DNA from: JAZRUY01 sp045598845
Lineage (GTDB): Bacteria; Verrucomicrobiota; Lentisphaeria; Victivallales; Victivallaceae
NCBI GenBank assembly: GCA_045598845.1
Contig: JAZRUY010000040.1
Location: 1 to 28,753 of the forward strand
Direction of reading: 5' to 3'
DNA: 28,753 bases
Every line of letters starts with the position of its first letter. Position 1 is the first letter of the stretch. Below, piece after piece: positions 1 through 7,217 of the stretch. Both the position numbers and the translations under genes were made by a program. The notes under the pieces were generated by a model. It was given only the letters and a program-made list of their open reading frames with translations. It had not been told where the DNA came from and made no database searches.

Positions 1-2
1 GC

Positions 3-722
3 TGCTATCCCGCGGTCGCCGTCGTGCCGATGAGGATCTTCCCTCGGACATGGACCGGCGCCTGGATCTGGTCCGCCTGCGTGACGCTGCTCTTCATCGC
101 GTCGCTCTGTCTCGTCTCCCGCAACTGGTGGCCGCTCGTCCTGCTCGCGTCCATGACGGTCGTCTTCAACGTCGAACGCGGCAATCCAGTCGGCATCGCC
201 GCCGCCTGCTGCGGACTCTTCCTCGCCGGATACCGGAGCGAACGGAAGGGCGTGCGCATCGCCGCGGCGCTGGTACACGGATGGAGTTTCGGCAACACCG
301 CGGCGAAAGTGCGCTGCGTGCCGTCGGCCGTGGCATTGGCGGCGACTTCAACATCCGATGCCGCCGAAGGTGGAAAAGTAACTGTCTGCTATGACGGACG
401 CAACCGCGAAATGCTCTACTTCGAAACGGAATTCCGCAACGGCGAATTCATTCCGTCCGGTGAATACGGTGTACTCAACGCTGAGCAAGCGAAAAAATAT
501 CTGACGGAAAAATCCGGGACGCGGTTCACCGCCCCCGCCGCGGATACGACTGCGCTGAAAGAACTGCTGGGAGCCGCGGCGAACGGTATCCGCGGAACAG
601 AACATCCGGATATCGCCGCCCTGGCGAAAGCCCGCTATCAGAAATTCAACGGCTCGGTTTCCGATTTAGTCTATATCCGCCCCGCGGTGTTCACCGGAGC
701 GGAATCACCTGCGAACTCATAA
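3..722 (+). CDS. Putative membrane protein of unknown function, probably 5'-partial
   Basis: I do not recognise this protein. The frame is open to the left edge of the window. The first possible starts are GTG at 24 and ATG at 30, and neither has a Shine-Dalgarno sequence, so the true start may lie outside; starting at ATG 30 gives 230 residues. The N-terminal part holds two or three hydrophobic stretches (about residues 12-31, 35-50 and 55-69 counted from GTG 24). They are followed by a soluble domain of about 150 residues rich in Ala, Glu and Lys. Codon third positions are overwhelmingly G or C along the whole frame, which supports real coding. The first 300 bases favour CTC, GTC and ATC codons more than neighbouring genes do. 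The stop at 720-722 lies inside the end of the convergent atpD, a 32-base tail-to-tail overlap. It occupies the place where V-ATPase subunit I would be expected, but it shows no resemblance to that large subunit. Confidence 0.6.
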   Translation, partial: CYPAVAVVPMRIFPRTWTGAWIWSACVTLLFIASLCLVSRNWWPLVLLASMTVVFNVERGNPVGIAAACCGLFLAGYRSERKGVRIAAALVHGWSFGNTAAKVRCVPSAVALAATSTSDAAEGGKVTVCYDGRNREMLYFETEFRNGEFIPSGEYGVLNAEQAKKYLTEKSGTRFTAPAADTTALKELLGAAANGIRGTEHPDIAALAKARYQKFNGSVSDLVYIRPAVFTGAESPANS

Positions 723-1332
723 CGCAGCCTTGGGCGGCGGCAGTCTTCTTTTTGGCGATTTTGCAGCGCGCCACCGCGCTGGTATCGAGGTCGCCGAGCA
801 TAATGGAAATCCGGCGGATATTTTCGCGGCATTCGGGAATTTTGACCTTTTCGAACAGGTTCACGCGCTGCGAAGTAACCCGCAGTTCATCGGATAGCAT
901 ACGGTGACGCTCGGCGAGCACTTTACGTTCTTCACCCAGGCTGACCGCCTTGCGCAGGCAGTCCACCGCATCATCCACAAACCAGTCCGTAGCGAAAAGA
1001 TCAGGTTCAAACGGAGCGAATTCCACCGAGGCGAATTCCGGAATCCGCAGACCGGCGATATTTTCCACCGACCGGTTGACCTTCACTATTTTCACTCCGG
1101 CGATCATCATCTTCACATCTTCTTCCGGAGCATAAAGGGAAATGAAATTCCTGATACGCTCCACCAGTTCACTCTGTTCGGCGGAATTACGATCCAGCCT
1201 GACGGCGCTGCGGCGTACCTCATTCTGCAACTGCTGTTTTTTCAACTGTAAAGTAGGCAGAAAACGGAGATACTGCTTGAGCGCGTCCTGCTGGGCTTTC
1301 TTCTCGGTTTTAGTGAACTTGATCTTGGGCAT
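691..1332 (-). CDS. atpD: V/A-type ATP synthase subunit D
   Basis: This is the central stalk (rotor shaft) subunit of the V/A-type rotary ATPase, which turns inside the A3B3 head. The 213-residue length fits the family. The N-terminus carries the family signature: a Lys-rich start, then LKQYLRFLPTLQLKKQQLQ (residues 19-37), followed by long heptad-like helices. A second long helical segment returns near the C-terminus and ends in CKIAKKK. The ATG at 1332 lies 2 bases after the stop of atpB with no strong ribosome site, so translational coupling is likely. The last 13 or so residues after the IAKKK motif form an extra tail whose DNA overlaps the convergent membrane-protein gene. No terminator is visible after the stop. 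Confidence 0.93.
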   Translation of the reverse strand: MPKIKFTKTEKKAQQDALKQYLRFLPTLQLKKQQLQNEVRRSAVRLDRNSAEQSELVERIRNFISLYAPEEDVKMMIAGVKIVKVNRSVENIAGLRIPEFASVEFAPFEPDLFATDWFVDDAVDCLRKAVSLGEERKVLAERHRMLSDELRVTSQRVNLFEKVKIPECRENIRRISIMLGDLDTSAVARCKIAKKKTAAAQGCVMSSQVIPLR

Positions 1333-1334
1333 GA

Positions 1335-2642
1335 TCAGCCGCGCTTTCCGCTTTCCAGCCAGTATTCCGCGATCAAATCGCTCTTGATGCCGACTTCGTT
1401 GCGTTCAAAACACTTGGAAAGAATTTTCCAACCGAGATCCAGCGCCTCCTCCAGCGGAATCGCTTTGGAGAGATCCATCATATTCTCCTCGAACATCCGG
1501 CCGTATTTGAGCAGTTTTTTATCCCAAAGCGACATGCTGAACCCCATCGACTGCTTTTCCAGCGTGCTGCGGAAATCAGCGTACAGCCGAATCATCGCAT
1601 CCATGATGGCGCGGTGATCTTTCCGTGTACCTCCGTTCACCTGCTGTTTAAGACGCGACAGAGAGCCGAACGGCTCGATGCGGCCGCCGCGCAGATAAAA
1701 CTGCCCCTCGGTGATATAGCCGGTATTGTCCGGCACAGGGTGAGTAACATCATCCCCGGGCATAGTGGTTACCGCCAGAATGGTGATGGAGCCGGCTCCA
1801 TCGAAATCCACCGCCTTCTCGTAACGGCTGGCCAACTGGCTGTAAAGATCGCCAGGGTAGCCGCGGGTAGCGGGAATCTGCTCCATGGTAACGGCGATCT
1901 CCTTCTGGGCATCGGCGAAATTGGTCATATCGGTGAGCAGCACCAGCACCCGCTTGCCTTTCAAAGCGTATTGCTCCGCCACCGCCAGACACATATCCGG
2001 CACCATCAGGCATTCCACGATCGGATCGGATGCGGTATGAATGAACATCACCGTGCGCGACAGAGCACCGTTGTCCTCCAGGGTATTTTTGAATTTGAGG
2101 TAGTCATCATACTTGATGCCCATGCCGCCCAGAATAATGACATCGACCTCCGCCTGCAGTGCGATACGCGCCAGCAATTCGTTGTAAGGTTCTCCCGCAA
2201 TGGAAAAAATCGGCAATTTCTGAGATTCCACCAGCGTATTGAACACATCGATCATCGGGATATTGGTGCGGATCATTTTGCGCGGAATCACCCGCTTGGA
2301 CGGATTTACCGACGGGCCGCCGATATCGACCTGATCCCGCTCCACGGGGGGACGGTTGTCGCGCGGCGCGCCGCGGCCGTTGAAAATCCGGCCCAGCAGA
2401 TCCTCGGAACAGGAAACCTGCATCCGGCGACCGAGAAAGCGCACCGCATCACCTGTGCTTATGCCGCGGCTGCCGGCAAAAACCTGCAAAGAAACCTGAT
2501 TGCCGTCCAGCCGGATAACCTGGGCCAGCGAAGTGCCGCGCGAAGCGGTAACCTCAGCCAATTCGTTATACCCGACACCTTCCGCTTCCACGGTAATGAC
2601 ATTGCCGGCAATGCGGATGATTTTGTGATATACTTTACGCAT
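1335..2642 (-). CDS. atpB: V/A-type ATP synthase subunit B
   Basis: This is the non-catalytic nucleotide-binding subunit of the A3B3 head, 435 residues. It starts MRKVYHKIIRIAGNVITV, a typical beta-barrel domain. The central domain has the degenerate P-loop region IFSIAGEPYNELLARIA in place of a true Walker A, as expected for B. Other family stretches are VLLTDMTNFADA, MEQIPATRGYPGDLYSQLA and the helical C-terminus. I chose ATG 2642 because a GGAGG sits 6 bases upstream and the protein then starts at the conserved barrel. A longer open frame reaches 2702, but its extra residues do not resemble the family. The start overlaps the end of atpA by 8 bases, which indicates coupled translation. Confidence 0.95.
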   Translation of the reverse strand: MRKVYHKIIRIAGNVITVEAEGVGYNELAEVTASRGTSLAQVIRLDGNQVSLQVFAGSRGISTGDAVRFLGRRMQVSCSEDLLGRIFNGRGAPRDNRPPVERDQVDIGGPSVNPSKRVIPRKMIRTNIPMIDVFNTLVESQKLPIFSIAGEPYNELLARIALQAEVDVIILGGMGIKYDDYLKFKNTLEDNGALSRTVMFIHTASDPIVECLMVPDMCLAVAEQYALKGKRVLVLLTDMTNFADAQKEIAVTMEQIPATRGYPGDLYSQLASRYEKAVDFDGAGSITILAVTTMPGDDVTHPVPDNTGYITEGQFYLRGGRIEPFGSLSRLKQQVNGGTRKDHRAIMDAMIRLYADFRSTLEKQSMGFSMSLWDKKLLKYGRMFEENMMDLSKAIPLEEALDLGWKILSKCFERNEVGIKSDLIAEYWLESGKRG

Positions 2643-4383
2643 TTGTATTCCTCCGCTCCGCGATCTTAACATCGATGGCTTCCACTTGCGCCTTGAATTC
2701 ATCAGTGCCGCCGGCTAGATAATTCAAGTCGGTGAACAACTGGCGCAATTCCAGAAAATAACTCCGCGCGTCGTCCTTCTCCTCCAATTTGAAATCGGAA
2801 CGCAGAACTTTCAGCACATACTTGAACAGCCACTTCTGCCGTTCAGCCGGACAGGCGGCATCAACTTTGTCGAAAGTGTTCTGCTGCAAGTAGGTATAAT
2901 CGAGAAATTCGCTTTTCAGATACATGACAAAATCTTCCAGCGCGGTACCTTCCTCGCCGACTACTTTCATCATCTGACTGATCTCGGCTCCGCGCCGGAG
3001 CACCGTGCGGGCAAAATCCAGATCATCCCGTTCGGCCACACTGTTGTATTTACTCCAGGATTCCAAAGGATGAATTGCCGGATAGCGGCGGGCATCGGAA
3101 CGCTCGCGCGACAAACCGAGAAATGCGCCGACGACCTTCAGAGTGGCCTGCGTCACCGGTTCTTCGAAGTTACCGCCGGCCGGAGACACCGCGCCGCCGA
3201 TGGTCACGGAACCGGTTTCCCCGGTACGCAGCCGCACGATGCCGGCGCGCTCGTAAAATCCGGCGATCAGAGATTCCAGATAAGCCGGGAAAGCCTCTTC
3301 ACCGGGAATTTCCTCCAACCGCCCGGACATTTCGCGCAGTGCCTGCGCCCAGCGGGAAGTGGAGTCGGCCAGAAGCAGGGTATTCAATCCCATCTGCCGG
3401 TAATATTCCGCCAAAGTCACCGCGGTATAGACAGATGCTTCGCGGGCCGCCACCGGCATCGATGAAGTATTGCAGATAATAACGGAACGGTCGATAAGCT
3501 TCGCTCCCGTCCGCGGATCTTCCAATTCAGGGAATTCACGCAGAATCTCCACCACTTCGCCGGCGCGTTCACCGCAGGCGGCCACGATCACCACATCCGC
3601 CTCGGCATGCTGGCTTATCGCATGCTGCAGCACGGTTTTCCCGGCGCCGAACGGTCCGGGAGTACAGAAAGTACCGCCGACTGCAACGGGAAAGAAAGTA
3701 TCGATACTGCGCTGACTGGTGATCATAGTGCGCTCGGGCAGCAGTTTTTCCTCGTAATCCGATATGGCGATTTTGACCGGCCAGAACTGAGTCATAGTGA
3801 TTTTGCGCCGCTCCCCCTGCCCGTTTTCCGCCATCGCCACGGTATCATCAATCGTATAATCTCCGGCGGAAACAACTTCAGTAAGAGTCCATTCACCCTG
3901 CCAAGCCAGCGGAACCATGATATAATGTTTTATAATTCCTTCGGGAACCCAGCCGATGCGGTCGCCGCCGCGCACCCTGCCCCCGGGTACCGCGACAGGG
4001 GTGAATTTCCATTTTTTCTCACGGTCTAGAGCCCGCAGATAGATTCCGCGCTGCAGGAAAAAACCGGATTGCTCCGCCAGCAACGGCAACGGATTCTGCA
4101 AACCGTCGTACACCCGGGTGAGCAAACCGGGACCCAACTCAACAGAGAGCAATTCTCCGGAGAATTCCACCTCGTCGCCGATTTTCATCCCGGCGGTATT
4201 TTCAAAAACCTGCAAATCCGCATGATTGCCGCGGACGCGTATCACTTCGCTTTTCAAACGGGTACCGTCCTCCAGCCGGACATAGGCGACTTCGTTCTGC
4301 ATCACCTTGTCCGGAAAATCAACGGTGATCATATTACCGTTGACGGCTGTTACTTTAGCCGCGGTCAGAGTGTTTTCCTCCAT
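2635..4383 (-). CDS. atpA: V/A-type ATP synthase subunit A (catalytic)
   Basis: This is the catalytic subunit of the rotary ATPase head and hydrolyses or makes ATP. It has 582 residues, the usual size. The N-terminal barrel begins TAAKVTAVNGNMITVDFPD, followed by the A-specific non-homologous insertion. The Walker A motif GPFGAGKT lies at residues 243-250, with the catalytic Lys at 249. Further family motifs are VIVAACGERAGEVVE, LADSTSRWAQALREMSGRLEEIPGEE (split here at SGR) and the helical C-terminus. ATG 4383 is preceded by AAGGAGATG with good spacing. A frame open to 4503 was rejected because its extra 40 residues overlap the DUF2764 gene and are not family-like. The gene ends 8 bases inside atpB. 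Confidence 0.96.
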   Translation of the reverse strand: MEENTLTAAKVTAVNGNMITVDFPDKVMQNEVAYVRLEDGTRLKSEVIRVRGNHADLQVFENTAGMKIGDEVEFSGELLSVELGPGLLTRVYDGLQNPLPLLAEQSGFFLQRGIYLRALDREKKWKFTPVAVPGGRVRGGDRIGWVPEGIIKHYIMVPLAWQGEWTLTEVVSAGDYTIDDTVAMAENGQGERRKITMTQFWPVKIAISDYEEKLLPERTMITSQRSIDTFFPVAVGGTFCTPGPFGAGKTVLQHAISQHAEADVVIVAACGERAGEVVEILREFPELEDPRTGAKLIDRSVIICNTSSMPVAAREASVYTAVTLAEYYRQMGLNTLLLADSTSRWAQALREMSGRLEEIPGEEAFPAYLESLIAGFYERAGIVRLRTGETGSVTIGGAVSPAGGNFEEPVTQATLKVVGAFLGLSRERSDARRYPAIHPLESWSKYNSVAERDDLDFARTVLRRGAEISQMMKVVGEEGTALEDFVMYLKSEFLDYTYLQQNTFDKVDAACPAERQKWLFKYVLKVLRSDFKLEEKDDARSYFLELRQLFTDLNYLAGGTDEFKAQVEAIDVKIAERRNTNA

Positions 4384-4396
4384 CGTTACATCTCCT

Positions 4397-4972
4397 TCAA
4401 ACTTCAGACCCGCCGGCCGCCGGAGCGGCGGAGCAAACAGCGTCACGAGCCTGCTCAAAATTGCGTTTCCCGATTTCAGTATCCCGCCGGAACCGCCGGA
4501 CAAGAATCTCCAATTTCAGTTTATAAACACACAGCGCATCAAGGCTGAAAGTGTACTGCAATTCAAGTTCATCGAGCTTGCGCCAGCGAATACGGTCCAC
4601 GATTTTCTCGCGTTCCCAAGGATCACGGGCCGAAACAGCGGCAGTCAACGCCGTGTCTATTTCAGTATAATTTTTCTCCGGTTCAGGCAAAAGCGAGGCG
4701 CGGCGCCGCGCCTCATCACTGATAGCCCGTTTGGCCGCCGATTTGATTCTAAGACAACGTTCGAAACAGAGATATTCGCGGTATGCCGCCGGAAAATCAG
4801 ACTCGCCCGGCAGCTTTTCCGGCGAAACGAGCCGGAATGTTACCGAAGCCAGCAAACGCGCCGCATACTCAGGCAGCACATCCGCGCATGCGGCGGCGAA
4901 CTGCGCCGGAGTAATGCCGGGCTCCTTATCCGGAAGCAATGCCGGAAGGGACGAACAGAGGAAGTAATACAC
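4397..4972 (-). CDS. DUF2764 family protein of the V-type ATPase operon
   Basis: This family sits between the E and A genes in V-ATPase operons of chlamydiae, spirochaetes, Bacteroidota and relatives, and is thought to stand in for the stalk subunit C/F position; its exact role is not established. The protein begins YYFLCSSLPAL, the hallmark of the family, and continues as a mostly helical protein with many Arg and Glu residues. No ATG is available. GTG at 4972 has a GGAG 9 bases upstream and gives 191 residues. TTG at 4981 would give 194 residues and share bases with the TGA of atpE (TTGA). I prefer GTG because of the ribosome site. The gene ends 13 bases before atpA. Confidence 0.82.
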   Translation of the reverse strand: MYYFLCSSLPALLPDKEPGITPAQFAAACADVLPEYAARLLASVTFRLVSPEKLPGESDFPAAYREYLCFERCLRIKSAAKRAISDEARRRASLLPEPEKNYTEIDTALTAAVSARDPWEREKIVDRIRWRKLDELELQYTFSLDALCVYKLKLEILVRRFRRDTEIGKRNFEQARDAVCSAAPAAGGSEV

Positions 4973-4977
4973 TTCGC

Positions 4978-5577
4978 TCAACTCCGCCCGCCGTCAAGCA
5001 CCGCCGCAAGACGATCGCCGGCATAACTTTTCAATAACTCGGTTACCGCGTCGGCGGTAAAATCGCAGTACATATCATCGCCGTTGAATGCGATCCGCAT
5101 ACCGGAAGTTATACCGCGGTCAGCAAATACCGCCGGACGCTCCCGCAAATCCTCTTTCAACGCGCCGAGCAGCAACTCCTCCAAACGTCCGGCATCGCGG
5201 GAGGAAACCCGCACAGCAACCGACTCAGCACCGTTTTCTCTAACCATACCGCGAATGATTTCCGTCATAAATTCCGGGGTAAGCGCAGCCGCTGCGGCCC
5301 GCTGAACCGCCGTTTCCACACGCCGCTTCAATTCAATGCCAAGAGCAAGTGCGGCATCGCGCGCAGTCTGGCGGATCGCCTCTGCGGAACGTTCTCGCAA
5401 TGCGGCTTCATCTTTTTCCGCCTGAGTCCTGATTTCGTCCGCTCTGGCCCGGGCTTCTTCCACGATCGCCAGGGCGCGTTTCTCCGCATCCGCGATAATA
5501 AGAGAGGCCTTTTCATCCGCCTTACGGATGCCTTCGCGGTTAATTTTATCGATAAGATTCTGCAGATTTTCAGCCAT
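4978..5577 (-). CDS. atpE: V/A-type ATP synthase subunit E
   Basis: This is the peripheral stalk subunit that holds the catalytic head against the membrane sector, 199 residues. The first 110 or so residues form a long Ala/Glu/Arg-rich helix typical of E (for example KADEKASLIIADAEKRALA), followed by a small alpha/beta domain. ATG 5577 has GAGGAGG upstream at good spacing and starts the protein at MAENLQNLIDKI, where E proteins usually start. The open frame extends to 5625, but the extra 16 residues look like untranslated leader. It is the first gene of the operon E-DUF2764-A-B-D and lies about 70 bases downstream of a recognisable promoter. Confidence 0.88.
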   Translation of the reverse strand: MAENLQNLIDKINREGIRKADEKASLIIADAEKRALAIVEEARARADEIRTQAEKDEAALRERSAEAIRQTARDAALALGIELKRRVETAVQRAAAAALTPEFMTEIIRGMVRENGAESVAVRVSSRDAGRLEELLLGALKEDLRERPAVFADRGITSGMRIAFNGDDMYCDFTADAVTELLKSYAGDRLAAVLDGGRS

Positions 5578-5651
5578 CTCGGGCCTCCTCGTTTTCACAC
5601 CAATTCCGCCGCGGACGAACCGCACCCGCTAACACGGTTACATATAGACTA

Positions 5652-5680
5652 AACATAGCATTACGCAGCGCATTTTACAA
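5652..5680 (-). promoter_or_regulatory. Sigma70-type promoter of the V-ATPase operon
   Basis: Read on the minus strand, TTGTAA (5680-5675) and TATGTT (5657-5652) are separated by exactly 17 bases. A TG one base upstream of the -10 makes it an extended -10 element. Transcription would start near 5645, leaving a leader of about 67 bases before the atpE ATG. The assignment rests on sequence match only. Confidence 0.55.
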
Positions 5681-5726
5681 CCGTTGCGCAGTTCATCCGG
5701 GACAGACGTTTCACCCGATAACGCTT

Positions 5727-5755
5727 TTGACAAAAAACGGATACCGCGGTATATT
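5727..5755 (+). promoter_or_regulatory. Near-consensus sigma70 promoter of the AAA+ ATPase gene
   Basis: TTGACA (5727-5732), a 17-base spacer and TATATT (5750-5755) form one of the best promoter matches in the window. The expected start near 5762 gives a leader of about 75 bases and supports the ATG at 5837. It is divergent from the V-ATPase promoter, with the two -35 elements 46 bases apart. Confidence 0.6.
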
Positions 5756-5836
5756 TCAGCCGGTAAGCCGGGTGGTTCACATCGGCTCATATCAGTGCCG
5801 GCTGACAAAGGCCGGATACCTCAATCCGGAGTACTT

Positions 5837-7144
5837 ATGCAGCAGGATGCGCATTTAACCCAGACAGAATTGCTGACGGCGGCGGCGGACGCGTTGCGGC
5901 GGATCACTCCCGGAAACTCCGGAGAGGAATTCCTTTTTGAGACGGCGGAACTGCTGAACGCGGCATGCGGTGATGAGGTCTCCGGCATACTCAACGCCTT
6001 CTGGATGAAACACGGGAAAATATCTTTCGGAGCCGGATTGACCGGAGCGCTTTTCGAATGCTCCGTCAATTGCCGCATCTCTCCGGACGATTTGCGTAAA
6101 CAATCCCCGGACGCGGGATTCTTTCTGGATGCGGTACTGACATTGTTCCGCGGCCTTACCGTGTTGGAACAATATGTCACAAATCAATTGCGCAACGGCG
6201 GATTGTTTCCTTCGGCGGCAAAATATTTTTCCGGAATTCCAAGGTTCCCGGAAAACAGACAAGGCAGAAACAAAGCGGCGGAAATGCTGCTGGCCGCCGA
6301 TGTGTTCGGCCGGGGGAGAAGTTTCCGGTACAGCGGCGGATTTTTTACTCCGGCGGTGTTCAATTCGGTAAAACCGCCGGATAATTTTCTGGGCTATCCG
6401 GGGGCAAGGGCGGGATTTGCCGACCATTTCACAACATTTGCGGCCGGGAACGGTAACCTGCCGCTTTTGGTCAACAGCCTGCCGGGGCACGGCAAGACCA
6501 GCATGGTGCTTTCATTCGCCATGGCGCACGAAAACCTGACCGTCATCCTTGCGGATCCGGCCGCGCTGGAGGAAGGCTGGGACGCTCTGTTCGGAGCGCT
6601 GCGCCGCCGCTCCGACCGCCGTTTTGTACTGTTCTTCGATGATATTGATCCGCGAAATACCGATTTCTTTAATTTCCGCACCAATGTAGGCGGCGCATTT
6701 TCACTGCCGGACAATATACTGGTGGTGATGTCGGCAAACTATGAGTTTCCGGCTAATATTCTGTCGCGGGGCAGAAAAATCAGTTTTCCGGTATTCGATG
6801 AAATCCGCTGTCAGGAAATGGTGGAGGATTTTCTAAGCGGATACGGCATCAAATCCGCCAACCGCAATCTGGTATCCCAGATCTCCGCCAGTTATACCGA
6901 AGAATTTTCGCAGAAAAAATTCACCGAACTTTCACCGCGCAGCCTGATCCGCTATTTGGATTCATTCCACAACGACATGATCAAGCGGCGCACGATTATG
7001 GAACTGGCATCAGGACCGATGGTCACCCGGCCGGATGCGCAAATTTTCTACGAATTCAATATGGCTCTGATGCGCGCGCTGTACGGCAGCGAATATGTAC
7101 ATGCGCTGGCGGAAAAGCGCATCGCCGACATCGCCGGCGGTTGA
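5837..7144 (+). CDS. AAA+ ATPase, DUF815-like
   Basis: This 435-residue protein has an N-terminal helical region (1-190) and a C-terminal AAA+ ATPase domain. It resembles the DUF815 family of predicted AAA+ ATPases, whose cellular role is unknown. A P-loop occurs as NSLPGHGKTS (residues 213-222), with the binding Lys at 220. The first position of the GxxxxGK[ST] pattern is Ser (214) instead of Gly. Walker B is FVLFFDDID (263-271), and a sensor-1-like stretch MSANYEFP follows, with a basic residue cluster LSRGRK where an arginine finger or sensor could lie. ATG 5837 has GGAG 5 bases upstream and fits the promoter at 5727-5755; a frame open to 5684 would start upstream of the promoter. pgi follows after 73 bases and may be co-transcribed. 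Confidence 0.75.
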   Translation: MQQDAHLTQTELLTAAADALRRITPGNSGEEFLFETAELLNAACGDEVSGILNAFWMKHGKISFGAGLTGALFECSVNCRISPDDLRKQSPDAGFFLDAVLTLFRGLTVLEQYVTNQLRNGGLFPSAAKYFSGIPRFPENRQGRNKAAEMLLAADVFGRGRSFRYSGGFFTPAVFNSVKPPDNFLGYPGARAGFADHFTTFAAGNGNLPLLVNSLPGHGKTSMVLSFAMAHENLTVILADPAALEEGWDALFGALRRRSDRRFVLFFDDIDPRNTDFFNFRTNVGGAFSLPDNILVVMSANYEFPANILSRGRKISFPVFDEIRCQEMVEDFLSGYGIKSANRNLVSQISASYTEEFSQKKFTELSPRSLIRYLDSFHNDMIKRRTIMELASGPMVTRPDAQIFYEFNMALMRALYGSEYVHALAEKRIADIAGG

Positions 7145-7217
7145 AGTCGGAATAAATCTTAGGTTTTAGCAAAACTTTCCGGCATACCCCGGAAAAATTC
7201 TGAAAGGGAAATATAAA

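Noticed and set aside
1614..2669. 351-codon open frame antisense to atpB
   Set aside because: The product is rich in His and Arg with no family features. The minus strand encodes a clear V-ATPase B subunit.
5684..5836. Upstream extension of the AAA+ ATPase gene
   Set aside because: The extension contains the near-consensus promoter and has no ribosome site. ATG 5837 has GGAG at good spacing.
7176..7195. TTTCCGG/CCGGAAA hairpin before pgi as a terminator
   Set aside because: No T-run follows, and the genes on both sides point the same way. It is more likely a minor leader structure or chance.
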